Source: JBFLYC01 sp040756735
Lineage (GTDB): Bacteria > Bacillota > DSM-16504 > Desulfitibacterales > Desulfitibacteraceae
NCBI GenBank assembly: GCA_040756735.1
Contig: JBFLYC010000009.1
Span: 1 to 64,000 of the forward strand
Direction of reading: 5' to 3'
Length of the DNA stretch: 64,000 nucleotides
Shown: piece by piece, positions 27,421 through 35,643 of the stretch
Position numbering within the stretch: position 1 is the stretch's first letter
Layout of the letters: each line of letters starts with the position of its first letter
Translations under genes and position numbers: made by a program
Notes under the pieces: generated by a model
Told to the model about the DNA's origin: nothing
The model's input: only the letters and a program-made list of their open reading frames with translations
The model's database searches: none

Positions 27421-27861
27421 TCACCTTCCTTTCATAAGGCCTTCCAGCAGGATTCTTTCCTCCTTTACCAGTGTTTCAAAATCCACTGCTTTTAACTTTT
27501 CAACTATATCCCATCTAAGCTGTGCAAGGCGCCTGTGAATAACACAGTAACCAGACGCATCCTTGGTGCATTTGGAAGCATCTCTCAAACAGGCATTGAC
27601 AGTTACCGGTCCCTCTATGGCTTCTAAAACATCATTTAGCGTAATATCCTTTGGCTCACGACCAAGGGTGAAACCCCCATTTTTACCCCTATAAGATTTA
27701 ACTATGCCTGCTTTGACAAGACTCCTCATTATCTTGAACAAGAATCTTTCAGGAATCTCCTCCCTGCTGCTGATCTCGATGGCTTCAACAATTCTATGCT
27801 TATGTTTTGCAAGAAAAAATACAATTCTAAATGCATAATCCGTTCCCTGATTGATAACCAT
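27421..27861 (-). CDS. Rrf2-family transcriptional regulator (three Cys, likely Fe-S)
   Basis: A 146-residue regulator with an N-terminal winged helix (GTDYAFRIVFFLAKH and IPERFLFKIMRSLVKAGIVK) and the Rrf2 wing (YRGKNGGFTLGR). Three cysteines (ACLRDASKC...GYC, about residues 92-108) match the cluster-binding positions of NsrR/IscR-type members. It probably senses nitric oxide, oxygen or Fe-S status. It lies just upstream of cydABDC on the same strand. The same palindrome precedes both promoters, so it likely controls cyd and itself. Confidence 0.88.
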   Translation of the reverse strand: MVINQGTDYAFRIVFFLAKHKHRIVEAIEISSREEIPERFLFKIMRSLVKAGIVKSYRGKNGGFTLGREPKDITLNDVLEAIEGPVTVNACLRDASKCTKDASGYCVIHRRLAQLRWDIVEKLKAVDFETLVKEERILLEGLMKGR

Positions 27862-27874
27862 GTTCTACCTCGAC

Positions 27875-28057
27875 TAATACTACAGCGAAATTTAGCAATT
27901 AGCGGAGCCATGGGGACGGTTCAAGCGTCACCGTAGCGCAGCGAAGGTCCGAAGGGAAGACGATGGAACCGTCCCCATGGCGCGTCCCCATGGCGCGTCC
28001 CTATGGCGTAGCGATGTAGCGATGTAACGAAACGAGTAACCTTTCGCTATAGTACTA
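27875..28057. mobile_element. MITE-like element, copy A
   Basis: About 183 bp with terminal inverted repeats TAATACTACAGCGAAA (left) and TTTCGCTATAGTACTA (right, two mismatches). The inside contains CCATGGGGACGGTTC and its complement GAACCGTCCCCATGG, plus tandem GTAGCGATG units. It encodes no protein. It sits in the 5' leader of the Rrf2 gene, between the operator (28084) and the start codon. Confidence 0.8.
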
Positions 28058-28083
28058 ATTATTTTATATTATATTCGCTTCTT

Positions 28084-28108
28084 AAACTATACTCTTTTAG
28101 TATACTTT
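28084..28108 (-). promoter_or_regulatory. Probable Rrf2 operator at its own gene
   Basis: AAACTATACTCTTTTAGTAT followed by ACTTT: core TATAC-N7-GTATA. This matches the cydA-upstream site at all but two positions over 22 bp. Copy A of the MITE separates it from the coding sequence. Confidence 0.6.
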
Positions 28109-28164
28109 TAATTATAATTATAAATCCTTGGTCAAGCTTCAGTCAATATTAAATTTTCCAACGA

Positions 28165-28272
28165 TTAAATGTTCCGGCAATTAAATTTTGCTGCAATGTC
28201 TCTTACTTCAGCGGCATATCTTATAACACCGCATGCCAGACGCCTTCCGGAATTGCCTGCCGGTTGTGTACT
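28165..28272 (-). pseudogene. Possible 3' remnant of a Cu/Zn superoxide dismutase-like gene
   Basis: Directly after the cfa stop, and in the same frame, the sequence reads QPAGNSGRRLACGVI and continues RYAAEVRDIAAKFNCRNI to a stop at 28165. GN-x-G-xR-x-ACGVI is the C-terminal signature of Cu/Zn superoxide dismutases. No upstream part is present and there is no start codon. The match is short, so this is tentative. Confidence 0.35.
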
Positions 28273-29457
28273 CTATTCTACAGCATAGATATGATCAAGT
28301 GTCAAGGGCAGCTCGTTGTTAAGTCCCTTAGAAAAGAGAAACTGGTGAATGTTTAATCCGGTACTTCTAAAGGAGGCGGCACACCCTAAAAGGTATAACC
28401 TCCACATCCTGACAAATCTTTTGCCAAACTTTTCCTCTACTAAGTTAATGTGTTTAGAGAAATTCTCGTGCCATTTATCTAATGTCATTGCATAATGCAT
28501 GCGCAGGCTCTCTGTATGGATTAAATGAAAGTCATATTCAGGCAGCAGCCAGATGATTTCCCGTACACTTGGTATGTAACCTCCAGGAAAAATGTATTTT
28601 TTCATCCATGAATTTACTGCTCCTTCCTTTTTTCCCGTAATGGTGTGCAAAAGCGATAAGCCTCCGTGCTTCAACAGGGAGTATACTTTTTTCATGTATT
28701 TAGGCAGGTTTTCTTTACCCACATGTTCAAACATTCCTACACTTACTATCTTATCGAAGTTTGGGTTATCATCCAAATCCAAATAATCCAACAGCATTAC
28801 ATCAACTTTTTTCGAAAGCCCCAAATCATTGATACGCTGTTTAGTAGCCTTATACTGCTCTTCGCTTAGAGTTATCCCCAGGGCATTTACCCCATATTGC
28901 TGGGCAGCCCTTATAATCAGCCATCCCCACCCACTTCCTATGTCAAGTAAACGTTCACCTGGGTGCAGCAGCAGTTTTTTCAAAGTATGATCTATCTTTT
29001 GGATTTGTGCCTGGTTCAAAGAATCATGGAGAGTTTTAAAATAACCGCAAGAATAGCTCATGGTCTCATCAAGCCAAAGTGAAAAGAAGTCATTTCCTAA
29101 ATCATAATGGTGACGAATGTTCTCCTTCTGCTTCAACTTGGCAGCGGCATTGTTAATGGTTTTCACTGCAGAAGCTGCTAGACTGCTCAAGCTATTTCCA
29201 AGCAAACTTTCTTTATTTAGTTCCACCACCCGGAAAAGCTCTTCCAGGCTGCCTTCAAAATCTATAATTTCATCCATATAAGCCTCACCGATAGCTAAAA
29301 CAGGATCATCCAATGTAAATGCAGGAGGCCTGTGAATTATTACTTTAGCCTTAGGCACATCTGTGCCATAATTAACTTCCTCCCCATCCCAATAGATTAC
29401 ACTTAGCCCCCCGTGCTTGATTCTTGCAAACAACGAGTCTAATACTGCCTTTTTCAC
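28273..29457 (-). CDS. cfa: Cyclopropane-fatty-acyl-phospholipid synthase
   Basis: A 394-residue SAM-dependent enzyme that adds a methylene group across double bonds of membrane phospholipid chains. Motifs: RHHYDLGNDFFSLWLDETMS, SAM-binding LLDIGSGWGWLIIRAAQ, GITLSEEQ, and FEHVGKENLPKYM. The GTG at 29457 has GAAGGAGG eight bases upstream and is preferred over the longer ATG frame at 29499. It is a monocistronic gene. Cyclopropane lipids help survival under acid, oxidative and stationary-phase stress. Confidence 0.95.
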   Translation of the reverse strand: MKKAVLDSLFARIKHGGLSVIYWDGEEVNYGTDVPKAKVIIHRPPAFTLDDPVLAIGEAYMDEIIDFEGSLEELFRVVELNKESLLGNSLSSLAASAVKTINNAAAKLKQKENIRHHYDLGNDFFSLWLDETMSYSCGYFKTLHDSLNQAQIQKIDHTLKKLLLHPGERLLDIGSGWGWLIIRAAQQYGVNALGITLSEEQYKATKQRINDLGLSKKVDVMLLDYLDLDDNPNFDKIVSVGMFEHVGKENLPKYMKKVYSLLKHGGLSLLHTITGKKEGAVNSWMKKYIFPGGYIPSVREIIWLLPEYDFHLIHTESLRMHYAMTLDKWHENFSKHINLVEEKFGKRFVRMWRLYLLGCAASFRSTGLNIHQFLFSKGLNNELPLTLDHIYAVE

Positions 29458-29784
29458 ATTAGGCACCTCCTTCAAAACACAGCTTTTACTGATAATCATA
29501 GTGTTAAGACTAAACCCCCCCTGACAAAATGGGAGGCCTCACTATCTGCCAAAGAACGATAAATTTAAGCCTATTGCATATATATAATATCTATTATTTT
29601 ACTTTTATGTCAATGTTTATTAATAAAATATTTCCAATTTATAGTCCCTGCTAACATGTCCCTTTGGTTGCATTTCCTCTTGTGATAACTGCAGGATTTT
29701 TGGCAAAAAAAATAGAAATACAAAATAATTTAAGAACTACCTTCGACCTATGTAAAACCCGTGTATCCCGTAGAAGGGAGATTA
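29458..29784. other. Divergent intergenic region, no gene seen
   Basis: AT-rich 327-bp stretch between the divergent cfa and coiled-coil genes. It must hold both promoters, but I could not pick a convincing -35/-10 pair. Confidence 0.5.
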
Positions 29785-30912
29785 ATGATTATGCCTAAAC
29801 ATATCTCAAAACTTATTGTCATGATTAGCCTGATCTCAATCTTTTTATTAACCTCTCCACCACCGCACATTGCAGAACAAGTCGGTCCCATCATGGAGGT
29901 CGAAAAACAAATTACTTCTCTGTCTGATGAAGAAACAGCAACTCTCAAAACTTTATTCTCATTAGGTTTAGAGATGGTAGAAATCAAAGAGGAGCAGGAC
30001 CAGCTAACTCATGAAATGACAAAGGTCAAAGGTGAAATCAATGACATACAAAACAGAATAGCAGCTGAAGAAAGTCGTCAGGAAAAATATCGCAGCGGGT
30101 TAAGACAGGTACTTAGAAGTTATCAAAGGATGGGACCGGCGTCTTATCTGGAAATTATCCTGAAATCAAACAGCCTCAGCGCCTTTTTACAAAGGATCAA
30201 CACTTTAAGAGACTTGGCCGGCAATACAAATAAACTTTTAATTTCTATAAAAGAAAGTACAGCTAAACTGGAAGCGGAAAGAGAAAAACATGACGACAAA
30301 TTAAGAGAAATGGATAATAAACAAGCACAGCTGGAAAGCACACTGGCAAGGGCGCTGCAGCTTCAGAAAGAAATGGAAGCATATCTTGCATTAATAGAAG
30401 AAAAAAAAGACTACTACCAAAAACAGTTGGATAATATGCAGAAAGCATGGTCTGAGTTTAAACCGTTTTTTTCAGAAACCATTAAAGAGCTTGCGCTGAT
30501 TATTCAAAGGGGTGAAATTCCCCTGGATGCTGTAAAAACAACCATAACCCCAAGGGGCGTCAAGGGGACCATTGATGAAAAAACATTTAATGAAATAATT
30601 TCCGGGCATCCTGGATTACCCAACATTATTTTTACCTTTGCCCCAAAAAAAGCTGTAATGAAAATCCCCGAAAAAAGCCTCGTCCTTGAAGGAGTTTTTA
30701 CTATTGTGAAAGAATCGGCAGTTGCATTTATAGTCACTGACGGTACCTTTTACGACCTGCCTCTGAATGAAGCAGCACTAAAAGGCTTGTTCAGTGAAGG
30801 TCCCTTTGTAATGGACTTCAAACCTTTAATTGGCAGTAATATTCTGCATTCCATAGAAGTAAAAGAGCAACAAATTGAATTATTCATCCTTCCACGTTTT
30901 TTGTTTAATTAA
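29785..30912 (+). CDS. PcsB/CwlO-type coiled-coil exported protein (probable FtsEX partner)
   Basis: A 375-residue exported protein with signal peptide (about 1-30), then a long coiled coil (about 45-230) broken by RQVLRSYQRMGPASYLEIIL, the hinge segment typical of PcsB, CwlO and EnvC activators of peptidoglycan hydrolases. The last 130 residues are not NlpC/P60, CHAP or LytM, so the protein has no visible hydrolase domain and may act as an activator. The ATG at 29785 has GAAGGGAG five bases upstream; a GTG at 29761 opens the frame. ftsE and ftsX follow. The stop codon TAA lies inside the terminal repeat of the MITE that separates it from ftsE. Confidence 0.78.
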   Translation: MIMPKHISKLIVMISLISIFLLTSPPPHIAEQVGPIMEVEKQITSLSDEETATLKTLFSLGLEMVEIKEEQDQLTHEMTKVKGEINDIQNRIAAEESRQEKYRSGLRQVLRSYQRMGPASYLEIILKSNSLSAFLQRINTLRDLAGNTNKLLISIKESTAKLEAEREKHDDKLREMDNKQAQLESTLARALQLQKEMEAYLALIEEKKDYYQKQLDNMQKAWSEFKPFFSETIKELALIIQRGEIPLDAVKTTITPRGVKGTIDEKTFNEIISGHPGLPNIIFTFAPKKAVMKIPEKSLVLEGVFTIVKESAVAFIVTDGTFYDLPLNEAALKGLFSEGPFVMDFKPLIGSNILHSIEVKEQQIELFILPRFLFN

Positions 30913-31075
30913 TACTACAGCGAAATTTAGCAATTAGCGGAGCCATGGGGACAGCGGAGCCATGGGGACGGTTCGAGCGTCACCGTAGCGCAGCGAAGGT
31001 CCGAAGGGAAGACGATGGAACCGTCCCCATGGCGTAGCGATATAACGAAACAAGTAACCTTTCGCTGTAGTATTA
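30910..31075. mobile_element. MITE-like element, copy B
   Basis: 166 bp with terminal inverted repeats TAATACTACAGCGAAA and TTTCGCTGTAGTATTA, a perfect 16-bp match. The interior is nearly identical to copy A, including CCATGGGGACGGTTC, the GTAGCGCAGCGAAGGTCCG segment and GAACCGTCCCCATGG. It provides the stop codon of the upstream gene and lies between it and ftsE. Confidence 0.85.
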
Positions 31076-31103
31076 ATCAGAGTAATATGAGGAGGCTTAA
31101 AAA

Positions 31104-31784
31104 ATGATTGAAGCCAAGGGAGTAAGTCTTAGGTATGCAGATGGCACATTGGCGTTAAACAATATATTTTTGCAGGTAGACCCTGGCGAGCTTGTATACA
31201 TCACAGGCCCCAGCGGTTCAGGCAAAACCAGTCTTCTAAAGCTTCTCATGGGGATGGAGTATCCATCAGAGGGGACTTTACATGTGTTAAATCAAGCTAT
31301 AAGCAAATCGGCACTTTTGGAGATCAGAGCATTAAGAAGAACCATAGGTCCTGTATTTCAAGACTTTAATTTAATATATGGCAGAAGTTCTCTGGAAAAT
31401 GTCATGCTGGGCATGCGGGTTTTGGGTATACATCCCAGTCAGATGAAAAATGATGCAAAAAGTGCACTGGTAACTGTTGGGCTGGAACACAAGATATTTT
31501 CTCTTGTAGAAAACTTGTCCTGGGGAGAACGCCAGAGGGTGGCTATAGCCCGGACAATAGCCAGACGTCCAAAACTAATCCTGGCTGACGAGCCTACAGG
31601 TAATTTAGACAAAGACAATGCATTAAAGATACTAAGTCTTCTGGCGTCTTTTAGAAACAAAAACACATCCGTGATCATAACTACTCATGCAACCCATTTA
31701 ATTGATCAAAAGCAAAGTTTCAGGTGTATCCAGCTTAATAAGGGCAGTATTTCCCAGGACAAGAGGGAGTGTTATATAAATTGA
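31104..31784 (+). CDS. ftsE: Cell division ATP-binding protein FtsE
   Basis: A 226-residue ABC ATPase. Walker A GPSGSGKTS at about 35-43, Q-loop VFQDFNLIYGRSSLENV, signature LSWGERQRVAIART and Walker B LILADEPTGNLD. FtsE powers FtsX to switch on cell-wall hydrolases. GAGGAGG precedes the ATG. It overlaps ftsX. Confidence 0.95.
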   Translation: MIEAKGVSLRYADGTLALNNIFLQVDPGELVYITGPSGSGKTSLLKLLMGMEYPSEGTLHVLNQAISKSALLEIRALRRTIGPVFQDFNLIYGRSSLENVMLGMRVLGIHPSQMKNDAKSALVTVGLEHKIFSLVENLSWGERQRVAIARTIARRPKLILADEPTGNLDKDNALKILSLLASFRNKNTSVIITTHATHLIDQKQSFRCIQLNKGSISQDKRECYIN

Positions 31785-32668
31785 AACTTATCGTTTACAA
31801 TATTGATTACTTTATAAAAGAAGTTGGAACATCAATTCGGCTGAATTTTTTGCCCAGTGTATTCTCTTTTATCAGTATCGGTTTAATTTTTTTCATTTTT
31901 GCCATGATCACTTCAGGCTGGTGGATCAGCAGGTATGTTATCCAGGTAATCCAGGAAGAAGTTGAAATAAATGTATATTATCATGAAGGTTTAGACGAAG
32001 GGGAAGTGAGACAGTTAACAGAAAGAATCAATGATATCCAGGGAGTCAGGGAAGCCCGCATCATTGATGAACAAGAAGCATACAATAGAATGGTTGCTAT
32101 TTTGGGTAAAGAAGCACATGTCCTGGAAGTTTTTGATGACAATCCTTTTACATCTTTCATTGAGGTAAATGTCGACCTTGAGAAAACCGGCCCGGTTTTG
32201 GATGAACTGCATCTCATTTCAGGTATAGAACATATCCGGGACAATAAAGAAGTACTGCGCCAGCTGCAAAATGTTGTCAAGATATTAAGTTTCATTGGAT
32301 ACCTTGGAATTGCGGCTGTGAGTATTTCCACACTGATAATTACAGCTAATATTATTAAACTGGGAATATACGCCAGGAAAGATCAAATAAACTCTTTGAG
32401 GCTGTTGGGCGCCTCGGAAAGCTTTATAGCCTTTCCCTTTTTACTGGAAGGAATGGTTGTAGCTTTCGCTGGAGGAATTCTGGCAATGATTTTAATGGTC
32501 TCGATTATAAACTTTATTTATATGCAGATTTCCGGCACTCTCCCCTTTATTCCCCTGCTTACCCCAAACAGCTTGATTTTGAGGTTAGTTACTCTTATTG
32601 CATGCTTGAGTATTGCATTTGGTTTTTTGGGGAGTTTAATTGGACTATCGTCAGCCAAGAAAGTCTAA
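31781..32668 (+). CDS. ftsX: Cell division membrane protein FtsX
   Basis: A 295-residue protein with one N-terminal helix, a large extracellular domain (about 50-160), and three C-terminal helices including RLLGASESFIAFPFLLEG. FtsX uses its outside loop to bind PcsB/CwlO-type partners such as the protein encoded upstream. A TTG at 31781 overlaps the ftsE stop (TTGA) with GAGGGAG 11 bases before. A GTG at 31769 also opens the frame but has almost no spacing to the ribosome site. Confidence 0.93.
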   Translation: MKLIVYNIDYFIKEVGTSIRLNFLPSVFSFISIGLIFFIFAMITSGWWISRYVIQVIQEEVEINVYYHEGLDEGEVRQLTERINDIQGVREARIIDEQEAYNRMVAILGKEAHVLEVFDDNPFTSFIEVNVDLEKTGPVLDELHLISGIEHIRDNKEVLRQLQNVVKILSFIGYLGIAAVSISTLIITANIIKLGIYARKDQINSLRLLGASESFIAFPFLLEGMVVAFAGGILAMILMVSIINFIYMQISGTLPFIPLLTPNSLILRLVTLIACLSIAFGFLGSLIGLSSAKKV

Positions 32669-32857
32669 TTACAAAACTTCCATTTTTACTAATTTCAGTA
32701 TTTACACAGGGAATGATCTAGACTAATAATTAGTAAGGTACAAAGAAAAGGCAGTTTTTAGCTGATATTAAGCTTTATTTATTATTTTGTGAAAGGAGGG
32801 ACAACCATTTAAGCTGTAATGCAATCAAAATATTTAAAAAAAGGGAGATGAGATTCC

Positions 32858-34162
32858 ATGAAAAAAAGATTTATTTTAATTGCTTTGTCACTTCTAATTG
32901 TTTTTGCTTTCTCAGGCATGGCTCATGCAGAAGATATAAAAATCCTGGTCAACGGAAATTCTGTTGCTTTTGATACACCCCCTGTACTTCAGGAAAGCAC
33001 TACATATGTTCCACTAAGGGTTGTAGGTGAAGCCCTGAATGCTCAGGTAGGTTGGTCTGGAAGCGATCAAACGGCTATTGTTAGAAAAAATTATGACACC
33101 TCACTATCTATTAATACGCCTGTACATCAAAAAGAAGGGCTTTCCCTTGAAATCAACGGCACTGTAATAGAAAATGCTCAACTACTGATGGTAGATAACA
33201 GGGTTCTGGTACCGATCAGGATTATCAGTGAATACCTGGGAGCCCAGGTTGGCTGGGATGGAAGCACAAGAACAGCAACTATCGATTTAAAAGAAGTTGA
33301 CCCTTTTGCAGTGCTCACGAAAGCCGAAAAGAAGCTGCTGGAAATCCCTGCCTATTCCTTCTATATGGTCGGAACAACAAGCATGACATATAGCATTAAT
33401 GAAGAATTTGCACGGGAATTTGCACGGGAATTTGCACAGGAGTTTGCAATGGAAGAAGAAATGGACCTGGCTGATATGTCAATTTTAGACGGTATGCAGA
33501 TGGATGTAGACATGGAGGTTGAAGGAATCTACCGCAGCCCCTTTGAAATGTACTTAAAGTTTAAAATGGATATGAGCCAGGCTCTTGAAAATATGCTAAC
33601 TGCTTTGGAGGAAGAAATTTCTGCTTTAGATGATGAAGAAGTTGTTGCTTTAGAAGAAGAGATGAGTGCTTTGCAAACTATGGAAATGGAAATGTACATG
33701 CGTGATGAGGTAATGTACATGAAAATGTTTGGTGGAGAATGGATCAAGAGTGAATTTCCTGCTCTATCACAGCAGTTTAATCCGGAAGTATACGTTGACA
33801 TGTTGGGAACTTTAATCAATGAAGCAAACTATAAAAAAACTGTGATGATTGACGGTAAATCCCATCACGTAATAGAATTTGCCCTAGATACAGAAAGCTA
33901 CATGGAACTGATTAGCGAGGCTCTAGATGTACTTGCTGTTCCTGACATACCAGAAATGCCAGGGTTTGATTTCAGTGAAATGATTAAAGAGTTCAATGCA
34001 AGTTATGTATATTATATTGATGCAGAGGATTTTACCTTGAAGAAAGTCTCCAGCGAAGTTCAAATGGTTATGGAGTTTATGTTCTTTATAATAGATACTG
34101 ATGCAGTCTTAGATGTTTATTACGACTATGAAAATATTGGGGAAATGCCTGTAATACCATAA
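32858..34162 (+). CDS. Exported protein with stalk (copper amine oxidase N) domain
   Basis: A 434-residue protein with signal peptide ending AHAEDIK. Two copies of the beta-rich stalk repeat follow (VPLRVVGEALNAQVGWSG and VPIRIISEYLGAQVGWDG, residues 30-145). The C-terminal 270 residues resemble the DUF6612-type lipoprotein fold (MYMRDEVMYMKMFGGEWI; YYIDAEDFTLKKVSSEVQM). Residues around 183-198 are an EFAR/EFAQ repeat encoded by four 12-bp units (33404-33451). It is secreted and probably wall-associated; its role is unknown. A terminator follows. Confidence 0.75.
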   Translation: MKKRFILIALSLLIVFAFSGMAHAEDIKILVNGNSVAFDTPPVLQESTTYVPLRVVGEALNAQVGWSGSDQTAIVRKNYDTSLSINTPVHQKEGLSLEINGTVIENAQLLMVDNRVLVPIRIISEYLGAQVGWDGSTRTATIDLKEVDPFAVLTKAEKKLLEIPAYSFYMVGTTSMTYSINEEFAREFAREFAQEFAMEEEMDLADMSILDGMQMDVDMEVEGIYRSPFEMYLKFKMDMSQALENMLTALEEEISALDDEEVVALEEEMSALQTMEMEMYMRDEVMYMKMFGGEWIKSEFPALSQQFNPEVYVDMLGTLINEANYKKTVMIDGKSHHVIEFALDTESYMELISEALDVLAVPDIPEMPGFDFSEMIKEFNASYVYYIDAEDFTLKKVSSEVQMVMEFMFFIIDTDAVLDVYYDYENIGEMPVIP

Positions 34163-34206
34163 AAATATTACAAAAAACTAATCTTTACTGGAATGTAGTA
34201 TATATT

Positions 34207-34237
34207 GGCCTCTTATAATTTTAAGGGGCCTTTTTAA
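34207..34237 (+). terminator. Intrinsic terminator of the stalk-domain gene
   Basis: GGCCTCTTA pairs with TAAGGGGCC (one mismatch) around a short AT loop and is followed by TTTTTAAATTTT. Confidence 0.65.
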
Positions 34238-34375
34238 ATTTTAATTTTTTTATTCAATTTTTTTTAAGGTATATTACAATTATTTTAGTAGGATTTTAGT
34301 AATTATTATAGAAAACTGTGTTGTCTTGGACAAATCCACATTAATAATTAATAAATAAAGGGAGGTATTAAGATT

Positions 34376-35335
34376 ATGTATAAAATGGTCTTGGAAGCAG
34401 CAAAACGTCTAGATGGATTAGCTCACAAGACGCCTGTTGCAACATCCCGGTTATTAAATCAGCGTACAGAAAACAAGGTATATCTTAAGTGTGAAAATTT
34501 ACAAAAAATTGGTGCATTTAAGTTTCGAGGAGCATATAATGCTATCTGCAAAATGGTCGAAAGGGGCGAAACCCAAAGAGTTCTTACATTTTCTTCAGGG
34601 AATCATGCCCAGGCAGTTGCCTATGCTGGAAGTATATTTAAGCTGCCTACTACAGTAGTAATGCCGGAAAACGCCCCATCTGCCAAGCTGGAAGCTACCA
34701 GAAGTCATGGAGCTGAAATTATTACTTATAATCCGGAAAGGACAACCAGGGAGGAATTGGCCCAGGATTTAATGAAAAAGGGAGATTATAAACTAATTCA
34801 TCCCTATAATAATTTAGATGTTATAACTGGGCAGGGTACAGCAGCAAAAGAATTATTAGAAGAATATGGAGATTTAGATTATCTTCTAGTACCATGTGGT
34901 GGAGGCGGTTTATTAAGCGGCTCGGCAATAAGCAGCAAACATCTGGCCCCTAATTGTAAAGTAATTGGAATAGAACCAAAGGAGGCAGATGATGCGACAA
35001 AGTCATTTTATTCCGGAATTATTCATAAAGTCCATAATCCCAATACTATTGCAGACGGAGTTCGTACCCCTTATCTAGGCGATATAACTTTTAAAATTAT
35101 TAAAGAGTATGTTGATGAAATGCTAACTGTGACTGAATCTGAAATTATTGAAGCCATGTACTTTGTCTGGACCAGAATGAAACTTATTGTTGAGCCTTCA
35201 GGAGCAGTCGCTTTAGCTGCCTTATTTAGCAATAAATCAGGTTTTAAAAATAAAAAGATTGGAGTAATAATAAGCGGCGGTAATGTAGATATTTCCAAGG
35301 CTTGTAGAATATTTGCAGAACTTCAAGCCTATTAA
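34376..35335 (+). CDS. Threonine ammonia-lyase (serine/threonine dehydratase)
   Basis: A 319-residue fold-type II PLP enzyme converting threonine to 2-oxobutyrate and ammonia. The PLP lysine lies in KIGAFKFRGAYNA (about 49-61), the substrate loop is SSGNHAQAVA, and the phosphate loop is CGGGGLLSG. At 319 residues it lacks the C-terminal ACT-like regulatory domains of biosynthetic IlvA and matches catabolic TdcB size. GGGAGG precedes the ATG and a strong terminator follows, so the gene is monocistronic. Racemase activity of related enzymes cannot be excluded. Confidence 0.88.
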   Translation: MYKMVLEAAKRLDGLAHKTPVATSRLLNQRTENKVYLKCENLQKIGAFKFRGAYNAICKMVERGETQRVLTFSSGNHAQAVAYAGSIFKLPTTVVMPENAPSAKLEATRSHGAEIITYNPERTTREELAQDLMKKGDYKLIHPYNNLDVITGQGTAAKELLEEYGDLDYLLVPCGGGGLLSGSAISSKHLAPNCKVIGIEPKEADDATKSFYSGIIHKVHNPNTIADGVRTPYLGDITFKIIKEYVDEMLTVTESEIIEAMYFVWTRMKLIVEPSGAVALAALFSNKSGFKNKKIGVIISGGNVDISKACRIFAELQAY

Positions 35336-35368
35336 TTTAAAAAGAATTCGAGACTTAACAGGAGTATA

Positions 35369-35406
35369 CCCCTCCTGTCATTCAGTTTGACAGGAGGGGT
35401 TTTTTA
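35369..35406 (+). terminator. Strong intrinsic terminator after threonine dehydratase
   Basis: CCCCTCCTGTCA (35369-35380) pairs perfectly with TGACAGGAGGGG (35388-35399), loop of seven, then TTTTTT. Confidence 0.93.
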
Positions 35407-35424
35407 AACTAGTCTTAACAGAGA

Positions 35425-35643
35425 CTAATCTATAGCTATAGACTTAAGGCCTGTTCTGTTTGTTTGTTCTTTGCCCTTTACTTGGCTGTCTTTATCCATT
35501 TCATTCATTTCGATAAGGGCCGCCATTATAACCCTTTTAAACTCCCTGGCTTTGTCGCCAACCGGCTCAGGCAGGTGTTCAATTAGGCAATCCGCAAGTT
35601 TTAGTTTGCATTTAACAAGGTCCTTTAGGATTTGCTCATTCAT
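35425..35643 (-). CDS. Small conserved hypothetical protein, coupled to the ArsA-family gene
   Basis: A 72-residue acidic, mostly helical protein (MNEQILKDLVKCKLKLADCL onward). I do not recognise the family. The ATG at 35643 overlaps the ArsA-family stop by eight bases (ATGAATGA) and has GGAGG seven bases upstream, which decides this start over the longer frame at 35700. The tight coupling suggests that it works with the ATPase. Confidence 0.65.
   Translation of the reverse strand: MNEQILKDLVKCKLKLADCLIEHLPEPVGDKAREFKRVIMAALIEMNEMDKDSQVKGKEQTNRTGLKSIAID

Noticed and set aside
29748..29987. Minus-strand open frame opposite the coiled-coil gene
   Set aside because: Antisense to a convincing signal-peptide and coiled-coil protein; no ribosome site or recognisable domain.
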